Shown here: piece by piece, positions 5,252 to 5,385 of the stretch
Position numbering within the stretch: the first letter of the stretch is position 1
How the letters are laid out: every line of letters begins with the position of its first letter
Assembly (NCBI GenBank): GCA_945871545.1
Contig: CAMBWJ010000152.1
Location: 1 to 5,385 of the forward strand
DNA from: an uncultured Clostridia bacterium
Lineage (GTDB): Bacteria; Bacillota_A; Clostridia; Christensenellales; Aristaeellaceae
Direction: 5' to 3'
DNA: 5,385 bases
Position numbers and translations under genes: made by a program
Notes under the pieces: model-generated
Database searches by the model: none
What the model was told of the DNA's origin: nothing
What the model saw: the letters and a program-made list of their open reading frames with translations, nothing else

Positions 5252-5385
5252 ATGGAAGCATATCTGGACAACAGCGCGACGACCAGGCCCTGCGCTGCGT
5301 CGGTGGACGCCATGGTAAAGTGCATGACGGAGGGCTACTACAACCCCTCGTCGGTGTACAAGCCGGCGGTGGAGGCCTTTCAGCA
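5252..5385 (+). CDS. Cysteine desulfurase, N-terminal fragment (cut by the window edge)
   Basis: Only 44 codons plus 2 nt are present. The protein begins MEAYLDNSATT, the opening signature of NifS/IscS-type PLP-dependent cysteine desulfurases (usually YLDNAATT), followed by YYNPSSVYKPAVEAF at the place of the family's GNPSS-x-H segment. These enzymes take sulfur from L-cysteine to make alanine and an enzyme persulfide, feeding Fe-S cluster or thiolated-tRNA synthesis in the cytoplasm. The PLP lysine and active-site cysteine lie beyond the window. The usual His after NPSS-x is Tyr-Lys here, a small deviation. The start is ATG 5252 with the purine-rich AAGGGA about 10 nt upstream, inside the end of the preceding gene. 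In many Clostridia this gene precedes thiI, but that cannot be checked here. The subtype (NifS, IscS or a tRNA-thiolation partner) is undecided. Confidence 0.92.
   Translation, partial: MEAYLDNSATTRPCAASVDAMVKCMTEGYYNPSSVYKPAVEAFQ

Overview
The window looks like chromosomal DNA from a GC-rich, low-profile clostridial Firmicute, probably an uncultured or gut-type Clostridia. I base this on the strong AGGAGG-type ribosome binding sites, a TTG start behind a perfect Shine-Dalgarno, a sigma-A promoter sitting in a short AT-rich island, and the protein families. There is no phage, transposon, CRISPR, tRNA or rRNA signal. The taxon is inferred from style and was not checked by any search.

Layout, left to right. 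(1) Positions 2-2266, plus strand: the 3' part of a large membrane-anchored protein. It has an Arg-rich cytoplasmic segment and one membrane helix, then an extracellular beta-propeller-like region and a C-terminal family-1 solute-binding domain. The reading frame is open to the left edge, so its true start lies outside. (2) Positions 2345-3007, plus: a 220-aa proline-rich protein with two exact-length 27-residue repeats and two C-terminal LysM domains. (3) Positions 3008-3136: a convergent intergenic gap holding two GC-rich hairpins, one suited to each converging gene. (4) Positions 3137-4519, minus: a zinc-ribbon, single-helix, Ig-like, OB-fold-like envelope protein read from a TTG start. (5) Positions 4520-4676: a divergent intergenic region with a good sigma-A promoter facing right and a possible sporulation-type promoter facing left, the two overlapping. 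(6) Positions 4677-5249, plus: a 190-aa two-helix membrane protein resembling DUF6106. Two bases after it, (7) 5252-5385, begins a cysteine desulfurase cut by the right edge.

How they may work together. Genes 6 and 7 look like one operon driven from the 4622-4649 promoter, which ties the membrane protein to cysteine desulfurase expression. Genes 1 and 2 are co-directional, with a 78-nt gap that holds a weak sporulation-like promoter and a clear RBS, so they may or may not be co-transcribed. Genes 1, 2 and 4 all look like cell-surface or envelope proteins (gene 2 possibly spore coat), but nothing visible proves they form one pathway. The most unusual object is gene 1, whose N-terminal arrangement resembles clostridial anti-sigma-type membrane regulators while its outside half is a propeller plus a solute-binding domain.
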